Assembly: GCA_030407085.1 (NCBI GenBank)
Contig: CM059583.1
Span: forward strand, 20,186,001 to 20,250,000
Reading direction: 5' to 3'
DNA: 64,000 bases
Source: Trichopria drosophilae
Taxonomy: Eukaryota; Arthropoda; Insecta; Hymenoptera; Diapriidae
The notes under the pieces were generated by a model that searched no databases, had not been told where the DNA came from, and saw nothing but the letters and a program-made list of their open reading frames with translations. Every line of letters begins with the position of its first letter. Position 1 is the first letter of the stretch. A program made the translations under genes and the position numbers. Of the stretch, positions 1 through 13,000 are shown in pieces.

Positions 1-3000
1 ACTTTCATTATTTTTTTAAATACCAACTCTCATTAGCGGTGAAGATGAATGAAGAGTATTTTTGTTTTTAATTATTCATAATATTGTAAATTTCGAATTA
101 TTGTAATGTAACATAAGATTCATTATAAACGGTCAAAAACTGCCCAGTAACTAATTTCATTTTTTTTAATACATTTCATCCACCACATTGAATACGTCAT
201 TTTGAATTTTAAAAACTTCTGCTTCGTTATTAGCTAACCCACAAACTATGCGTACTAAGTTTTATAAAATTCTATTACATTTTTTAAATTTTATTTGCAT
301 TATTACTTATCAAAAATAAAAATATACTTTATTCGGAATTTTTATGGCCGTTTTGAATTTTGTTGTTAAAAGCTATTCATTTTTTATATGGAATTGGTAA
401 GTCACCTATGCCATTATTCATAATTAAATTTAATAAACTGAAAATAAATATAAAAATAATCAGTTTTCTTTTAAAATGTGCGTACCTTTTTTATTTGCAG
501 ATCTGCGAATCATTCACCATTGAAACGAGCAAACATCTGAAATTTTTTTTTAACTATGGCAAAAGTTTTCTGATAAATTTTTAAATACAGCAATATAACC
601 TCAAACTTTACAATGAAATGTATGTTTAGGTATTTTAAATTAATAGATTTATGCAATGAATTAATAATACTGTATTATAGTATACTAAGCAATATTATTC
701 AAAGATTTAAGGTACTTTTGCATATTTTATACGAACATTAAAAAAATATACATAAAATCACAAAATCTAACAACATTTTTTTTACCTTATTCGATCTCGA
801 CGTAAATTTTTCACGGTATGCAATGAAAAAATTGTTCTTAAAACAGTTACCAAACATTTATGGAGCCAAATATCACAATAAATTAAAGATAATATATGAA
901 ATTTAAAAAAAAAACACTGACATCTTCGGAAAAATTAATCTCTCTTAATCATTTATAATTGTCAACTAATGGGAATTTTTACGATAATAATAAACATTAA
1001 TATGAACAAAAGAGGTTTAAACTTCTGTGTTATATTACAAACAGACAGAAACTGTCCGAACGTTTCCGAATTGTTCATTCTCAATATGTATCTCGATTCA
1101 CAACATTCCAAATGAAATGCACCTTTGACAGCAGCGCATTTTCAAATTCTTTTGGATTGCTGATGCTATAAATTTTTGTTCACGCATTTCGCATACTTCA
1201 AACTCCTAAAAAACCGAACGAGTCAATTCTTTAGCAAATTCATCCTTTAAAAATGTGACAAAAATGTTTTAAGTAATTTGTACTTTCAAATGAAACTTTT
1301 TTGTAAAACGAAACAATCCAGATGCAAGAATTATTTGTACGCTAAGAAAAAGCTGCTCAGAATTGAAAACAAAAAGTCAGCATCCAGGTTGCAAGATGAA
1401 TCATCGAAGATTTTACATATTCAGTGAAATTCAAAACTTCAGCCTACGTAAAAACGACATAAACATTTGAGATTCTTTTATGAGGATTTTACATTCAAAT
1501 AATAAAAAAACATTTAAAAAGAATAAACATTATTGTATTGGGTTAAAAGCTATATTTTTTTTAATCATATTCGAAAAGTTTTGCGAATGCAAATCTGGAA
1601 AAATGATCAACTTTCAGATATAAAATTAAACATAAACTGAATATGTAGTCAAAATTTATAAAATAATTCTATTGTTGTAAACAATATTTGTTTCCTTCAT
1701 TTATCTTCGGGAATTCTTGTATGTTTTTTTAAGCTCCAGCATGTAAAAATTATTACAAAGATAACAAACATATAATTAAACACTAACCTTTACTATACAG
1801 ATTATACAAATTTTCTTAGAAATTTTACCATTCCAGATAGTAATTTTAGGACCGACTTGTATAATGAGAAAAATTGCCATTGTTTCTGATAAAATAGATT
1901 AAAAGAATTTTTATTATTCAGCCGGCGAAAATTATAAAAAGTCTAGTAATATTTACCAGAAATAATGGCAATTTTCCCTCATTCTGCAAGGCTGTTCGAA
2001 AATTACCATCTGAAATGTTAATTTCCGAAACATTCTTCTCAGAACATAATGATGGAATTGTTATTTTACCCATTATTAATTTAAGTGTATGATAAAAAAT
2101 TAGTAATTTAATAGTAATTTTAAGAAAAGTTTGACTTTCATTAATAAACTTGCAGCAAAATTTTGTTATTGTTAAAAAACCATTAAACTTTTTTTTTTAA
2201 GGTTCAATATACGATTTAAAATGAAAAGTTTCACTGTTATATTTTATATTTAAAAAAGGCTTTACTTAACCAAAGCTATGATTATAATTATGATCTAAGG
2301 TCAAATACTAAAGTCAATTGATTTTCTTATTTTTTGTTCAAGTGAACAGATTCAACTAAAATTTTCCTTTCTACAAACACTCTCTTATTTACATTTTCAC
2401 CTTCTAATAACTATGAGAAATTTTTGGGATCTTAGTAAGTCAAAACGGATTATAAGCGTCAAAGTTGGAGAAGAAAAGGTTTATAAAGGTGAAGGCAGAG
2501 ATTCACTCAAAGTCCGTTTAGTAAATATGTCATCACTAAATAAACACGAATGACATACTTTAATATCAAGAAATAAACAAAACTATAATCAAAAATAAAA
2601 AAAACAACGGCTTTGAATTACAAATAAAAAAATAGTAACCAGTGATGGACTCTGCAATATAATTTTTTTCTCAACGTTTCGATTAACGCTTTAATACAAA
2701 AAGTAGTTAAATTAACTAATGCAACAATAACGTTACTCAATTTATTATTTAAAGGATTAGCTCTTTTTTCTCTCTAAGTACCATTAGCCTCTTGAATTTT
2801 TTTTGTTCATTATCACATTATAGTAAACATGGTTGGTGATAAATTCCCTCGAAGTACTTTGGAATTTCACATTTGACTAAAGAACTGTGACATTTGTATG
2901 AAAGTTATATTATTTCAAGGTGGTGACTTGAATTTCTTCAAAATAAAATATGCAACATTGAAGTTACTTTTTCGGTAAAGAGTTATCATTTTCAAAAAAA

Positions 3001-5617
3001 GCATTGTTGTTTACGTTTTTTTAAACAAAGAAAAAGGAATGAAAATGAATTAGAGAAAGAAAGAAATTACCAAGCTTCAGGAAATCTGAAATGGCTAGAA
3101 ACTACTAATCTAAAATTAAAAATGGTTTACTATCAATTTTTACAACATATTAATATATCACTGATTTATCAAAACCATTCTACTATTCTAAAATTATAAA
3201 TTGAATATTTTAGTTAATTAATCCTTCGAATTAGTAATAAATTAATATTTTTGTATTATTTACTACTGAAAATAATTACTAATGCAGATTCAAAGAGTAT
3301 TTTAACATTTATATTTAAATATATTTTATGGTTATAAAATTTAAAAACCTGGTGGACTTGATTTATTATCCATATCACGATAACAGTAACTTTTATCTGT
3401 TTATTTCGTTGTTAAACTAAAAATGTCCAACTTGAGAAAAAATTGACAACTTTCGGAACGAAATGTTGACTTTCTACCGCAAAAAATGTAAAAAATCGAC
3501 TGTAAAAAATGTTAAATGGTTTTCCATTAACGTTTCTAGTTAAACGGATGAGAATTTAATTATGAAGAGAATAAACGATTAATCATTTAAATCGGTCAAT
3601 AACTTCTTTGGTCATCTTGTACACCCCAGTTGGTAAAAACAGTAAAATTTCATTCGTCAGATATTTTCACATTATTTTAATGGCTGTATTTTTAATCTAT
3701 TTATTTTATTAATAAGATAGTCTTAACGTCTAGGGTGTTCAGTTAATATATAATGTTATACAAAGTGCAAATAGTCAAAAAACATGAACTAATCGTTAAA
3801 AATTAATATTAAGAGGGACACCGTTGAGATTTTAGCTACATTATAACGAAATAACAAAAATCAACTTTGGGTCTCATTTGTCGTCATAAATTAATTCTAA
3901 TAATTGCTGCATCTGAACAGTGTATTAAAAAAATTATCAAGTGGGACCCTTTACTTTCTATCTAAATATTAAATCAATACGTAAGTTTCTTCTCTCTAAA
4001 CTTGAATTATTATAAAAAATGACGTGTCAACATCGAAAATTGGGTTACCATCAATTAGTACGTTTATTACTGTTAGATAGTCAGTAAATACCAATTCATT
4101 TGTAAAATTCTACTAATCTAAAGTAGACATTGATTTTTTTAGTTTAGTAGTTTGTAGGATTAGTAATAAATTAGTATAGTTTAACTTTTTATTAGCAAAG
4201 ATATTACTAATTAGTTTGGTGACCTACTTTTCATTTTCTTATTGATAGTTTTTAATTAATTCAGATTTAGAGAATGCAAAATCGTGAACAGAGCATACCA
4301 AACAGTTTTGGATACTATTCATTCAAAATTGGAGGATGAGAAGCGGTTTTCAGGTACTTCCTGATCTACATATATTAAAATCAAGTACATTTCATTATTT
4401 CAAACACTAACTGTTTATTGATACAACAAATTACCAAATAATTTTCCTCAAAGGTTGTAGAAATTGCGTTTATATTCTAGACAGTTTTTGGGTAATAAAT
4501 TGGGTTGCCCATCGGAAAATGTAGCAATTTTATAGCTATTTTTTAGATAGCTTTTTTAGATAAATCTTGGACAGTTTCTGCCCAGTTTTTAGGTATTATT
4601 CGGAATGGTATTAAGTTAATTTAAAAAGAAATATTAAATATAGCCTGGTTATACGGAAATCGTAATTAATTTCGATAGGTATGAAAATACTTCTGGATTC
4701 AATCCAGGGGGTATCTGCATTACCATCTTTACGAACTGTAATAGTCATATATATATACGAATTTTAATTAATTATTCGCAATATTTAAAACACATAACCT
4801 CATCAGTTTTTGTCCACGTTTTGGGCCAGAATTTTGAAGTTTTATTAATGATAATCTAGATAGTTTGGGCTTGTTTTATCCATTTTCTATCTAGTTTTTA
4901 TGCAGTTTAGGTCTATTGTTGTATTAAGCATTTCATAAGGATTGAAACACTCCGCATAATTTTTATAGTGAATGCCTAAATGAACACACTCGCTGGTTAC
5001 ACAGGTAAAAAGGCATTTTTTTTATTTCAGCTAAAATTTCAGCTTGAATTTCAGTCTTATTCAGTTTACGTAATCGGATACTAATTTTTAATTAATAAAA
5101 TTATACAAAATCAATCTTGAAGAAAAATAAGAAAAAAGGGTCTTTTAGCACTGATGATTAGGATAATTCAAAATTCTAGTACAACTGGAAATTCTGTGAC
5201 CAGTTTTGACTTCAACGCAATGAAAACCGTCTTAAAAATATACTCGTGTTACTTGCTGGAAAGGGCGGTCTAATTTTTTTCATCTGTGTTATTGTAATAA
5301 CAATAATGTTAAGTAGCTACATGTAGAACATTTTTCTTTAAACCATTTCAGATGGGACTGACTTATAGAAAGGAAAAATTTGCATTAATTTTGGTAAGAA
5401 CTACTAGATTTTTTGTAATTTTTACTTTTTGAATAGTAAGAATTGTAAAAAATTATAGTAAATTTTATTTAAAAAATGGTAATTTTTATCAAATACAAGA
5501 TGGTAATTTTTTTCATTCTGTCCCAAAATTACCGTTTGAAACTCTCCGAGTATTGGAAACACGTTTAGAAAAGAAACTTCACCTATTTGTGATAAACATA
5601 ACTATGCCAATGTTCCA
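1..5617. other. Gene-poor AT-rich intergenic DNA
   Basis: I see no credible coding exon, RNA gene or clear transposon end here. Only short, low-complexity open frames occur (the longest about 74 codons at 360-584). Runs of A/T and words such as TAGTAATTT recur, as expected of decayed repeats. This may be the upstream flank of inscuteable. Confidence 0.6.
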
Positions 5618-5620
5618 TTA

Positions 5621-5967
5621 CACTGGTCATACAAAATTCGGTCATAAAAAAATGCGGAAATGAAAGTAGCTAATCTGTGTCAATTTTGTTTATTTTTTTT
5701 TTGGTTATTTTCTATTTCTTATCGTAAAATGGATGATATAAGCGTTAGTTTAAGCCATTGTTGAACCCTTCATCTCGTCTCTGTCAAAAGATATACCTCC
5801 TCAAATGTTGCCAAAAACGACGCTTTTTGCAACTTTGACGCCATAATTCTTGGAAACCAGAGCTAATCGAAAATTTTTATTACCGAATTCGGATTCAGCG
5901 ACCCAAAATTGACAAAGATTAGCTACTTTCATTTCCGTTTTTTATGACCGAATTTTGTCGACCAGTG
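5621..5967. mobile_element. Short MITE, CACTGG termini, TTA target duplication
   Basis: The left arm (5621-5688) and right arm (5900-5967) are inverted copies over about 68 bp. The ends are CACTGG and CCAGTG, and each is flanked directly by TTA (5618-5620 and 5968-5970). CACT-type ends with a 2-3 bp duplication are typical of the CMC/EnSpm (CACTA) superfamily; that assignment is inference. It has no coding capacity. It sits just upstream of the inscuteable 5' region. Confidence 0.75.
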
Positions 5968-6059
5968 TTATCCAAAAATTCGAAAGTTTAGCATTTTTTG
6001 GTGCAGATTTTTAAACATTCATTTATGACGTCATTCAAAATTTCTTCACCGGCTTGCAC

Positions 6060-6819
6060 ATACTCAATGTCTTATAAACGAGATCTTTTGAATACCGGCT
6101 GCATGTACGGAGTCCTGTGGATTTTTCACCACATTGTCACACACACATACTGGTACAAAGGCGTTTAGAAAGAGCTTTGCATGGGGGTACGAAGGGGAGC
6201 AGTATGTATTTTCATATGGAAGCAGACGTCGGCTTTATACCAGGGGGAGGAGACGTTAGGAAGTCGGAAGCGATTCTTTCTTTCATCGAGTCGCGCGCCA
6301 CTCCACCAGTCGCCAGTGAAGCGTCGATACCTAAGGACCTACTTACCAGTCGCTTACTCATACCCGATGACTTTTACGTGATTTCACTTCGCCAAGATCT
6401 CGAATGAAAGTGCAGGTGTTCATAGCGCAAAGACATTACGACGTGATTTTATTGTGAAATCAAGTGCCCCTGGAAAGTGAACATTTTTAATTTAAAAAAA
6501 ATTTTAGTTTGAACAAAAATTTAGTGAAAATTTTTGAATAAACGGACATATTCGCGGGGTAGACCTCCAGTGAGGATGTCCTTTAATAGGGTGTCTTCGC
6601 GCACCGGAAATAGCCACCGAGATGTGTGATTAGTACCCTCGACAGGGGGTTTGCACGAGGAGTTACGACAGAAGGTGAGCAGGGCACGCGACCAACCGGT
6701 GGGAGGGTCGTTTCGCTCCGGTGCCCCCTCGAACACGGTTCAGTTCCGGTACATCGTCCCTGCTGGTGTCTACCACCATCGAACTTCAAAAATATAATTT
6801 TAAGTTAAAACAAGCAATC
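6060..6819 (+). promoter_or_regulatory. Probable inscuteable promoter / 5' UTR region
   Basis: Base composition rises sharply in G+C and CpG against AT-rich surroundings directly before the first recognised inscuteable ATG at 6820. A TATAAA word lies at 6073-6078. Open frames here (for example 6117-6407) are not recognisable protein and contain many CpG codons, so I read the stretch as promoter plus untranslated leader. A transcription start site is not fixed by the sequence alone, and an intron in the leader cannot be excluded. Confidence 0.5.
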
Positions 6820-7067
6820 ATGAGTAGATTCAAGAGGTTCCAAAGTAAAGTTTTCTGGAACCAAATGGAATCCAGAGATTTGGGCAGTCCTCTACTCAGT
6901 CCGTCCAGGATTCCCAGCACATCCTGTGGATTTGCGATGTTTGACTGCGAAAGTTCCGGTAGCCATCCAGACACGACCGATGGTGATGTGACAGTGATCC
7001 AAACTTGCACAATTGATGTGACCGAGAAATCTTTGAGGTGTTTGGACGAAGAATCGAGTTTTGGGAA
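6820..7067 (+). CDS. insc: inscuteable exon 1
   Basis: Encodes residues 1-82 plus two bases of codon 83, starting MSRFKRFQSKVFW. The donor is AA|GTAAGT at 7068. The content is mostly polar and Ser-rich with no domain. Intron 1 (7068-8126) holds nothing recognisable. Confidence 0.85.
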
Positions 7068-10000
7068 GTAAGTATTCTGTAATGATTATCAATTCTTTAA
7101 TTCGGGAAATCTTAGTTAAAATTTACCAAAATTGCAAACATGAGAAAGACATAAGCCATGATTGCACTCTCACTTTGATATAAAATAAATTTAAAATTGC
7201 TCTTCAAGATTAGATAACCAAAAGAAAGATCCTTGTCCATAATTATTAAGCATTGTTATTCGGTTTAAGTGAACTTAAATGCGCGTAGATCTTATTTAAT
7301 TTTGAAATATTTAAACTTTCGCGGTTCCTTCCTCACGCATGCGTACTGTATAAAGGATTCTTCTGCGCGTGCAGAAATATTACATCATGGCGCTAACAAA
7401 CAGCTGATCTTGCAGATGCGCAAATCATATAATATCTAATTACTCCGAGAAAACACGAAAGTAAAATTTATATGGTAGTCCCTCAACATTTTCGCAATTA
7501 AAAAGTTATAACGGTGCTTAATGCAAATTTCTAGTAATTTTCACATTTTCTTTTATTGATTATAAATATATTTCTTCTATCTTCTTTTACTCTTTTAAGA
7601 GAAGAAACTCTTCTTCTATTATTTTGAACGGAGTGAAAATCCGTTTCATTTGATAGAGTGTCAGGTAAAATAAAAACCCGATTTGAAAAGTCATCAATTC
7701 AATTCTTCCGATTTATTATATCGATACAAATTTTGATTTAATCTGATTTCAAATCAACTTTAATACATTCGATGTATTATTTGTTTTTCTTCGTTATGTA
7801 GGAACAAGAGAACAAAATGGTTATTTTCATGAAAGTCAATGTTTGTACTCAAATTTATGTTTTTTTTTTAAGAAAAACAAGCAAATCCGTGTTTTTCTAG
7901 GTTATGTTTATATCACTTGACTGTAGATTGAATTAGATCGGATTAAAACATGAGAATAAAATAAAGTAACTGAATTAAACAACAATAAATCCGATTGAAT
8001 TTTTTTGTTGTTTTTTAAATTTTGATGTTTTTTTAAATGGTGGGGACGTTGAAAAATAATTTCATGTGGTCAATGAACAAAAAGTCGCGCTTATCATTGA
8101 AACCAAACAAACTTGACTATTTCTAGGGATCGATTGATGTCAACTTTTGCGGAAACGAATAACGGAACGGAAATATCGTCTAACATCGCACCAATCGAAG
8201 AAAGGTCATTCAGTCCAGTCGGTCAAGACCACGGTAGTCAAGATTCCGGTTTTTCCGACTCGGATAGGTCGGATAGTTCCGGTGCTGGTCGAGTTGGACT
8301 TCCAAGACGAAAACGGAGAATTCGCAAACGTGACAGGAACAACAAATCCAAGACACATCCAAGGTTAAGTGTAGTGTGGAAGGAGGACGAAGATGTTCCA
8401 CCAGGTCCGGCACGAACTTCCACTCCAAAAAAGGAATCTGGATTATCCAGACTGGAACAGACCCCACGAAACTCATCCAAACTTCCGTTGGATGCTGACT
8501 CGTAAGTTTGATGTTTATGAATAATAATTATGTATAGAATTTCTTAAAATTTGCAAGAATTAGGTTATTATGTATTTCATTGAATTCCCATAAATATTAA
8601 AAAGTGTAGCATTAAACATTTTGCGAACAAAGAATATATCGTAACTAGTGTGTAAAGTACGATTTTATCCACCGAACAAAATCGACACAAACACTCGTTC
8701 GACTAGGGATTAAGTGATGATTTTTAGAGGTGATATTAAAGTGTACCACTTTGCTCATTTCCAGAAATCCGTAAAATCAAATTTGACATACTACAGTAGA
8801 GTCCCGGTATAATCGAGTCTCGCTATATTTACGTCCCATCGTATTTGTCCGGCTCCGTCTCGTTATATTTACCTGACACCTCTCCCCTTTTCCCCCACCT
8901 TATTGGGTAGATATTAAGTAGTATATTAAGAGCGGGATTTGACCTTAGGAAGGGCCTACTGTGACGTCACGAACATAACACGACTGAGGTTTTTGGTAAA
9001 TATAATGAGATGGGAGAGCAAGTCGAGGAACCGAGTGGGTAAATATACCACTCTACTGTATATAATAAAATCAATATTCTAATTGAAGCTGCGTAACGAA
9101 ACTAAGTAAATTATATTTCACGTTGTCTTGATTTTTGTGCATTTTGACCCTATAAAATTTTTATAAAAATTTTCAATTCGTAAACAACCAGAATGGTTTA
9201 TATCAGTGTATTGAGATGTAATTACTCATTTCGAACAGTAATCTAAGATTTTATGCTTCACGGTCCACAACAGTGTTTGTAGAAATGAAAAGCGAAAGAA
9301 CAGTCGCACAATGATTAGAGAGAATTTAAATGCTCGGTATGTAACGATTGCACATTAGGAACGATTACACCATTTTTTTACCTGTCACGTGTATCAGCAA
9401 CCTGCAATTTCATTTTTTAAACTGCATCCCGTATACTTACGATATGTTCAAATTGAGGTGATATCTGTTTTAAATATGTTTATTGGGCAGGTTAAAACTT
9501 TTTTTATAATTTAATCGATTTTAGAAAATCATAATTTTAAAAAGAAAGATATTTAGTAATTAGATATTATTTAATAAATTACTGAATTAAAATGAAGCTA
9601 TTATTAAACTTAAAAAATCATTATTGTTACTTTCAATATAAAAATTACTTTAGTGTATATTGTAAAAAAACGTGATGTCCCAACCTGTCGCAGAAACCTG
9701 CTGGTATATACATGATGAAATAAGTGAAGACAAGTTGGAGATAATTCGTAATAATTTATTAAAATTGGTAGCCAGATGGAAGCATTATTAAAATAGAAAG
9801 TTAATACAAAAATTAAGAGTGTATAAAAGGTTTATTAACAAAATAAGTAAAAGAGCTGAATAATAACTCAGTCATTATTAAACAAACAAATTGTTATTAC
9901 ATTCTAAAAAAAGGACCGCTTTAAATTCTGGTAATACAAAACTACTACTAAGTCTTGAATTAACTTTTTTCACTACAGTTTTCACCGTTTGTGTTTTGTG

Positions 10001-13000
10001 GGAAAAAAATCTAAAAAATGTATAAGGAGGCGCATTTCACATAAAATTAATTGATCTTTCAGAATACGGTATTCAATTCCTCAAAAATTGCAAGTTTGTA
10101 GAACTATACATGATTTTTTTCAAAACAATATGAATTTTTGAAATTAATTTTTTTTATTTTAATTTTGTACTCTGCAATCTTTTTGGTATTCATGATTTAA
10201 GTAAAGAAATCATGTCTTCGAGACTTGAACATTAAAGTGGGTATATAGGCATTTTCAAAATAATGCTGGAAGCATTAAAAATGGCAGCCCCAACTCGAAA
10301 AAACCCTCAAAAAGTTCAGAAATTTTTTAGTTGAAAATAATAATAATAACAAAAATGTTGTTGGAAAAAATTTAAATGTTCACAAATCAAACAAATATTT
10401 AAAAAATTCTATAAAATCTTCAGCGTATTCCTTTCTCAATTCTAAGAACTTTTTCTGCAGGAATGTTTGTTCCATCAGTTTCAAATAAAAAACATTTCAA
10501 CGATTTTTTCGTTTTTGAGTCGCCATTTTGGATGCTTTCATCTTTTTCAAATTACCTATATACACATTTGAATGTTCAAGTCTCTAGAACACGATTTCTT
10601 CACTTCAAGCAAGAATTCCGGAACGATTTCAACGTGAAACAAACGAGATTAAAAAAGACCATTGAAAAATCTATTTTTTTGGAAAAGTCATGTATAATTT
10701 TCCATGGTTGAATTTTTGATGTAATAACAGATTCTGAAAGTTCAGTTAATTTTACTTAATATGCGGTTCCTTGAACATTTTTTAGATCCCTGTTTTTAAC
10801 CAAAATACAATCGTTGATAACTGTAGTGAAAAAATATCCATTCAGGATGTTAATATTCCGAGGTTAAGAATGTAAGGTTAAGATTACGTAAAGTGGGGAT
10901 CACCTTTCCTTCCCTCGTTTTCGCAATTTGCAGTCAATTTTAGGGGTAGTCGGAACGGACGACAGTCAATTTCGGAGGTCGAATTGTATAAATATATTGG
11001 AAACTTCCCTAACCTCCAAAGTTGTGCAGCGTTCTGCGGTCATCAATTGTTGGCCTCAATATTAAGTCGTGTTATTAACTCCATATGTATGAGATCATTA
11101 ACATCAAGTATTAGTTCGATTTTCTAGTCAACATTTATGACAAATATGTTAATTTTGCTGAGATTTTCAACAATATGCAAAAAGTTCTGTGTTATAACAT
11201 TTCCGTTAGAAAAGAATTTGTGCGCATGCGCGTACACATCAGCCTTAACTTATTCAGTAAGTAACTTCACTAAAAATTGAAGGTTTATATAACAAATTAC
11301 CAAAATCATAATAATTATTTTACATTAACAATACAAACAGAAATAATTACAAACGACAAATAATTTACACGGAAATCTTATAAATTGTATATAAATATCT
11401 TTAGAATTTCTCATTTCACAATAATATTTATTACATTCGAAAGTAAGAATTTTGTCGAGGTAAATGAAGCTTAACGTTTCAATTCTTCTTCAAAACGAAA
11501 GTATCAAGCTCGACATTCGATACAGCCTGAAATTTATCAAAAACGCATATCGAATGTATCAATCGAGGCTCGAATTACACAGGGCCAGTGTATATCGTAA
11601 CAATGAGGATGCTTCTAATGATTTCTTCATTAATCATTGAGTAATCGGAGTCGGAAGTTTATCGAATATCCCTAGAAAGTCGTATTTATATATCACTTTC
11701 GGATCTAATAACTCAAATAAATTATTGTTTAGTAACGATAAGAGGATTGAGTCATTGAGGTGACTAACATTACGATAGGCCAGTTTTTCCGCTCTTTTTA
11801 CAAAGATTAGATGTCTTTGAAGAACACATCCGAACGTCGATAAAAAAAAAGTCTCTCGTATTACGAGAATGCGTCCTGTGGAATTCTTGCCTCGGGACAT
11901 AATTAAATTGATCGATTAACGTGATTCACGTGACGTCATCGCTTGCATCTCAATGTACAGAATAATTATTTCATCTTGAATAGTTTAATGTTATGTTGTG
12001 AAGAAAATATAATCAAACGTCTCCCAATTCTCTCATGAAATGACAACTTTCACGTGCAACTAGGGAGTAAAACAGTATTTTGCTCCCTAGGGAGAAAAAG
12101 TGCTATTTTTCACAAAACTGATGAACTTTTCACTACAAAAACTCTAAATATTACAGAACTGTTATTAAGAGTAAAGTCAAATTTTATGGAGTTCAAAATA
12201 AGACATTATAAAATGATAAAAAATTCGCTGATTCATAAGAGTGACCGATTTTCACTCTAAGAAATACCGAGTAAAATAAAAAAACTCGTTAAGAATATGG
12301 GCTTCATATTCACTCCAAGAAATGTGTAGGTAAAATTCTACACCCCAGAGATTTCCTAGAGTAAATAAAATGGACATAAGCCGACAAATACAGTACTTTA
12401 TTTTTCCTAGGCACATAAAACATGACAATTTATTATCGCATTAAAGACAATTGTCATTATCGCGTCTAAAATATCGTATACACAAAAGAGACATCCATCA
12501 AACTCTTGCATAATCAAACACGTTACGAAATGATTAATTTCTCCTCCTTGGTGTACCATGTACTATTTTTGTATAAGAATGTATAAAATTTTACTTCATA
12601 CGGCGTTTTCCGTGTGTAAAGTAACAGGCTATGCTTAAAAGTACGAAACAGTCCATGCGTAAAAGCGAACTTTACACATCCGTGATTTTCGACCCATTCG
12701 CAAATGTAGCACTTTACGCACTAGTGGCGCAATCTACTATTTGTTTACAGTATGCATAAAATGTTATTTTACACATTTATTTTTCTTGTAGAAATTATGA
12801 CACTACACTTTTTTTTAACTTTCGTTTTTTTTTATAGTAACTAAAGGTACCGAAGTTGCAAATTTCGAATGTGATGACGTTGTACCTCGATCACCCGGTA
12901 GACGGGAACTTTGCGGTACAGCTCATACGTGAGTCAATGCAGACTCATCGAGTGACTCGTTACGAATACTTAAATGCGAAAAAGTAAAACGGCCGGTGTG

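Noticed and set aside
6117..6407. 96-codon open frame before inscuteable
   Set aside because: No recognisable motif, several frames open because the region is CpG-rich; better explained as promoter and leader.
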